DNA of 64,000 nt. Origin: Butyricimonas faecalis (GTDB taxonomy: Bacteria; Bacteroidota; Bacteroidia; Bacteroidales; Marinifilaceae). Within the stretch, counting starts at the first letter, position 1. The number at the start of each line of letters is the position of its first letter. Location: the NCBI RefSeq assembly GCF_003991565.1, contig NZ_CP032819.1:4340001-4404000 (forward strand). Direction: 5' to 3'. The position numbers and the translations under genes were made by a program. The notes beneath the pieces were generated by a model. That model was not told the DNA's origin, made no database searches, and was given only the letters and a program-made list of their open reading frames with translations. Below, in pieces: positions 61,306 to 64,000 of the stretch.

Positions 61306-62787
61306 ATGAGTATGAAATTACGAGATATTATATTGTTCGGAATGATGTTGACGGGTTTTGCCGGGTGTGCTGATTTTTTGGACGTGCAACCTCAAGACAA
61401 GCAATCGGAGAAACAATTGTTTGCCACGAGGGGAGGGTATTACATGGCGGTGAACGGTATATACAATAAAATAGCGGCTTCGGCCCTATACGGTAAAAAC
61501 CTCTCTTTTGAATTAGTGGACGTGATCTCAAAGCGTTACCAGCCTCTATTGGCCAATACATATTTGACTGCATTAAGCACGTTTGCTTACACGGATAATT
61601 CGGTGGAGAAGGAGTTGTCCAGCACGTGGACGGCGGCCTACAACACGATATTGAATTGTAACGTGGTATTGGAGAATATAGACGGTAGTGTAGGTGTGTT
61701 GCCGGAACAAGAAAGGCGGATGTTAAAGGGGGAAATGTTGGCAGTACGTGCTTTCTTGCATTTTGATATGTTGCGATTGTTCGGGCCTGTCTACAAATTG
61801 AATCCGGATGGGGAATCTATCCCGTACAATGAATCGTCGAGGGTGTCAGTGCTGCCTTTGTTGACAGCAGATTCAGTGATTCACGAAAAGATCTTGCGTG
61901 ATTTGAACGAGGCTGAAAGTTTATTGGCAAATAGTGACCCGGTGATCGCGGGTGGTCCGATGGCTTCTCTTGAAGACGGACAGGATGTTTACCTGCGTTA
62001 TCGCCAATTGCGGATGAATTATTATGCTGTTCTCGCGTTGAAAGCGAGGGTGTACCTCTACGCGGGAGAGCAAGCGAGAGCTTTGGACGTGGCCAAAAAA
62101 CTGTTGACAGATCCTAAAGTGAATGAGTATTTTCCGGCCGTTGATCCGACTAAACTTCTCGCCAATCAAAGAAATCCTGACCGGGTGTTCTCTACAGAAG
62201 TGTTAGCAGGAATTTATAAAAAGGATCGTGTTGCTGTTTATAACAGTTATTTCAGCTCCAGTTCGGCTGGAAATAATTACTTGCATCCCCGAAAAGATTT
62301 TGTGAGTACTAACCTGTTTGCCAGTGAAACGCAAGATTATCGTTTCCAAACGTGGTGGCAGGTGTCTTCCGGTGTGGGTGAGACCGGACATATGCTTATC
62401 AAATATAAAGATATAGATAAACCGAGCGGGGAAACTGATTCTGAATACTTTTATGCTATTTTCATGTCTTTGATTCGTTTGAGCGAGGTGTATTATATCG
62501 CGGCGGAATGTGAACCCGTGTTGGAGGATAAATACGGGTGGTTGAACGAGATACGTGGTCGAAGAGGGTTGCCCGTTTCGCCTGTTATTTCGGAAGAGGA
62601 TTTTATGACTCGCCTACGCGTGGAATATTTGCGCGAGTTCCTCGGTGAGGGACAGATTTTTTTCTTGTATAAACGTTTATTCGGTAACATCATTCCTAGT
62701 GAAAACGGGTACGATTTGAACACGTATGAGGCGAAGGAGGAAAATTACGTGTTGCCTATGCCTTCCGGGGAAATTGAAAATCGTTAA
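61306..62787 (+). CDS. SusD/RagB-type nutrient-binding lipoprotein
   Basis: This is the surface lid of the SusCD importer. The start is ATG 61306 or 61312, since 61303 is TTG; a lipoprotein signal with LTGFAGC follows. The mature part opens with the typical FLDVQPQDKQSEKQLF, contains TPR-like helices (WTAAYNTILNCNVVLENI, EMLAVRAFLHFDMLRLFGPV) and the SusD C-terminal segment RLSEVYYIAAEC ... EIRGRRGLP. It begins a few bases after susC and ends 12 bases before the DUF4843 gene. Confidence 0.92.
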   Translation: MSMKLRDIILFGMMLTGFAGCADFLDVQPQDKQSEKQLFATRGGYYMAVNGIYNKIAASALYGKNLSFELVDVISKRYQPLLANTYLTALSTFAYTDNSVEKELSSTWTAAYNTILNCNVVLENIDGSVGVLPEQERRMLKGEMLAVRAFLHFDMLRLFGPVYKLNPDGESIPYNESSRVSVLPLLTADSVIHEKILRDLNEAESLLANSDPVIAGGPMASLEDGQDVYLRYRQLRMNYYAVLALKARVYLYAGEQARALDVAKKLLTDPKVNEYFPAVDPTKLLANQRNPDRVFSTEVLAGIYKKDRVAVYNSYFSSSSAGNNYLHPRKDFVSTNLFASETQDYRFQTWWQVSSGVGETGHMLIKYKDIDKPSGETDSEYFYAIFMSLIRLSEVYYIAAECEPVLEDKYGWLNEIRGRRGLPVSPVISEEDFMTRLRVEYLREFLGEGQIFFLYKRLFGNIIPSENGYDLNTYEAKEENYVLPMPSGEIENR

Positions 62788-62799
62788 AATAGTAAAGTT

Positions 62800-63633
62800 A
62801 TGAAATGGAGAAATATATTATTGGTTTTAGCCTTTGGGGGGCTTTTAGGGGCTTGTGAAAAGAAAGAAATACCGACATTTACCACGGATGACACCGGGAT
62901 TTATTTTCAACGAGTGTCGAGTTCTTATTACGGTACCACCACGGAATTTTATTCGGATTCATTATCGTATTCGTTCTTGGCCGTGGAGGCATCGGCTAAG
63001 AGTGAGGTGCTTTCAACCACGGTTCGGACAATGGGTAAGGTTGTGGATTACGACAGACCTTTTAAGGTAGAGATTGATCAAGAAGGAACGACAGCCGTGG
63101 AAGGGAAGCATTACGAGGTGGCTTTCGATACGATGGTTATCCCCGCGGGGAAAAGTTCCGCGGAAGTTCAGATCCGTTTTTTTCGAACAGACGATTTGTT
63201 GGAAAAGACCATTCGTTTGGCTTTACGTTTGAAGGATAACGAGCATTTTAAATGTCATTTCCCGGAGTATAAAAATACGAATGCTTATGCGGCTAAAGGA
63301 GTGCAAATCCGCGGTGATTTGTTCGCATTTTCATTGAGTGAGATGTACTCAGAACCGAGGTACTGGAATAGGCAGGGGAAAAAATATCTAGGTGAGTGGA
63401 CGTCGAAAAAATATCTTGTGGTTAATGCTGTTTGTGGGCTGAGTGATGAGGATTGGGACGATGCAGGATTGGCGGGGGCGAAAGTGACTCTTGGACGTTT
63501 GAGCTTTTTTGCCATTGCCGTTCAAAAATATCTGCAGGAACAAGCGGATGCCGATACACCGGAAGTGGATTCGGATGGGAAATACATGCAACTTGCTCCG
63601 GCTTATTCTGTAGATTATTCCCGGTATGAATGA
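62800..63633 (+). CDS. DUF4843 surface lipoprotein
   Basis: The 277-residue lipoprotein has a signal with GGLLGACEKKE and a beta-sandwich DUF4843 region (GIYFQRVSS; YDRPFKVEIDQEGTTAVEGK; HYEVAFDTMVIPAGKSSAEV). Such proteins follow SusCD pairs in many Bacteroidales uptake loci and probably sit on the cell surface as extra binding proteins. It is co-transcribed with its neighbours (gaps of 12 and 16 bases). Confidence 0.85.
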   Translation: MKWRNILLVLAFGGLLGACEKKEIPTFTTDDTGIYFQRVSSSYYGTTTEFYSDSLSYSFLAVEASAKSEVLSTTVRTMGKVVDYDRPFKVEIDQEGTTAVEGKHYEVAFDTMVIPAGKSSAEVQIRFFRTDDLLEKTIRLALRLKDNEHFKCHFPEYKNTNAYAAKGVQIRGDLFAFSLSEMYSEPRYWNRQGKKYLGEWTSKKYLVVNAVCGLSDEDWDDAGLAGAKVTLGRLSFFAIAVQKYLQEQADADTPEVDSDGKYMQLAPAYSVDYSRYE

Positions 63634-63649
63634 TTTAAAATGTAAAGTT

Positions 63650-64000
63650 ATGAAGATAAAGGTAATTATATTGTTTTTATTTGTTTTTTCTCTTTGTGCT
63701 TGTTTTGACGACAAGGGAAATTACGATTATCGTGAAATGGCAGAGATCACGATAGAAAATATTCCGGAGTTAATCGAAGTTTTAGGTAGCTCGGATCATA
63801 TCGTGGTGAAACCAAAAGTGATTTCTCCTTCTAAAGAAGAAATCACGGAGGATAACCCTAATTTTGAATTTAATTACAAGATTGAGTTAAAGGCGGGAGG
63901 AACAATTGTATCCGGGCAAAGGTGGGTGGACTTGAATCCGATGAAAAAGTTGTACTTGGACACATTGGCGGCATTCGTCGCGAACACGTATGTCGGCTGG
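63650..64000 (+). CDS. PKD-like family lipoprotein, N-terminal part
   Basis: An ATG at 63650 starts a frame open to the window edge (117 codons). The signal peptide ends at a lipobox (SLCACFDDKGNYDY), and CFDDKGNYDYRE is characteristic of the PKD-like lipoproteins that follow DUF4843 in SusCD loci. The visible mature part is a beta-sandwich with alternating strands. The rest lies outside the window. Confidence 0.85.
   Translation, partial: MKIKVIILFLFVFSLCACFDDKGNYDYREMAEITIENIPELIEVLGSSDHIVVKPKVISPSKEEITEDNPNFEFNYKIELKAGGTIVSGQRWVDLNPMKKLYLDTLAAFVANTYVGW

Overview
The window reads as a Bacteroidota chromosome, order Bacteroidales, and I infer the Odoribacteraceae (Butyricimonas/Odoribacter-like). 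The grounds are SusC/SusD pairs followed by DUF4843 and PKD-like lipoproteins, type V (fimbrillin/Mfa) pilus genes, and Bacteroidetes promoters of the form TTTG-N19-TAnnTTTG, four of them with exact spacing. tRNA genes lack an encoded CCA. No species can be fixed from sequence alone.

Layout. 1-1190: the 5' end of a tyrosine recombinase running off the left edge, an XRE regulator, and a small promoter/14-codon ORF/terminator unit. 1412-10462: a glycerol-3-phosphate region, glpA-glpB-glpC, a strikingly GC-rich glpT, then a periplasmic HAD phosphatase, a porin and a beta-propeller protein, which together could import, dephosphorylate and oxidise phospho-glycerol compounds. 10524-14706: a HepT/MntA toxin-antitoxin pair, two tRNA-Thr, the SRP RNA, an orphan sensor kinase with a dead receiver domain, a DEDD exonuclease with DUF5063, a candidate small RNA and tRNA-Ser. 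15002-17179: an S46 dipeptidyl-peptidase. 17357-26523: a leftward seven-gene operon running from an ECF sigma factor through a CnrX/Spy-like sensor, a one-TM protein, a TonB receptor, DUF4876 and a DUF6850 gene broken by one TGA, to a polyferredoxin membrane protein. 26851-28647: a small protein and an AlbA_2-type ATP-binding regulator with an in-frame minisatellite.

28870-54324 is the centrepiece, a 25-kb leftward type V pilus locus. It begins with a DUF3575 coiled-coil/barrel protein, a FimB/Mfa2-like subunit and a fimbrillin, followed after a hairpin-rich gap by thirteen tandem lipoprotein genes. Each of these joins one of two fimbrillin-like N-terminal modules to one of four C-type-lectin-like C-terminal modules, in nearly all combinations. 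The last ~40 codons are hypervariable. Among four closely related copies the changes fall on the first two positions of NNC/NNT codons while anchor residues and a GC-rich 3' end stay fixed, which is the fingerprint of diversity-generating-retroelement (DGR) adenine mutagenesis. No reverse transcriptase or template repeat is visible in the window. One array member is broken by a TAA, and one 3.46-kb segment is tandemly duplicated.

54325-64000: a repeat-rich regulatory gap, an AbiE-type toxin-antitoxin operon with matching inverted-repeat operators, a ~900-bp gene-free stretch holding two copies of a strongly structured element (one preceded by a perfect Bacteroidetes promoter, so probably a small RNA gene), and a SusC/SusD/DUF4843/PKD-like nutrient-uptake operon that runs off the right edge.
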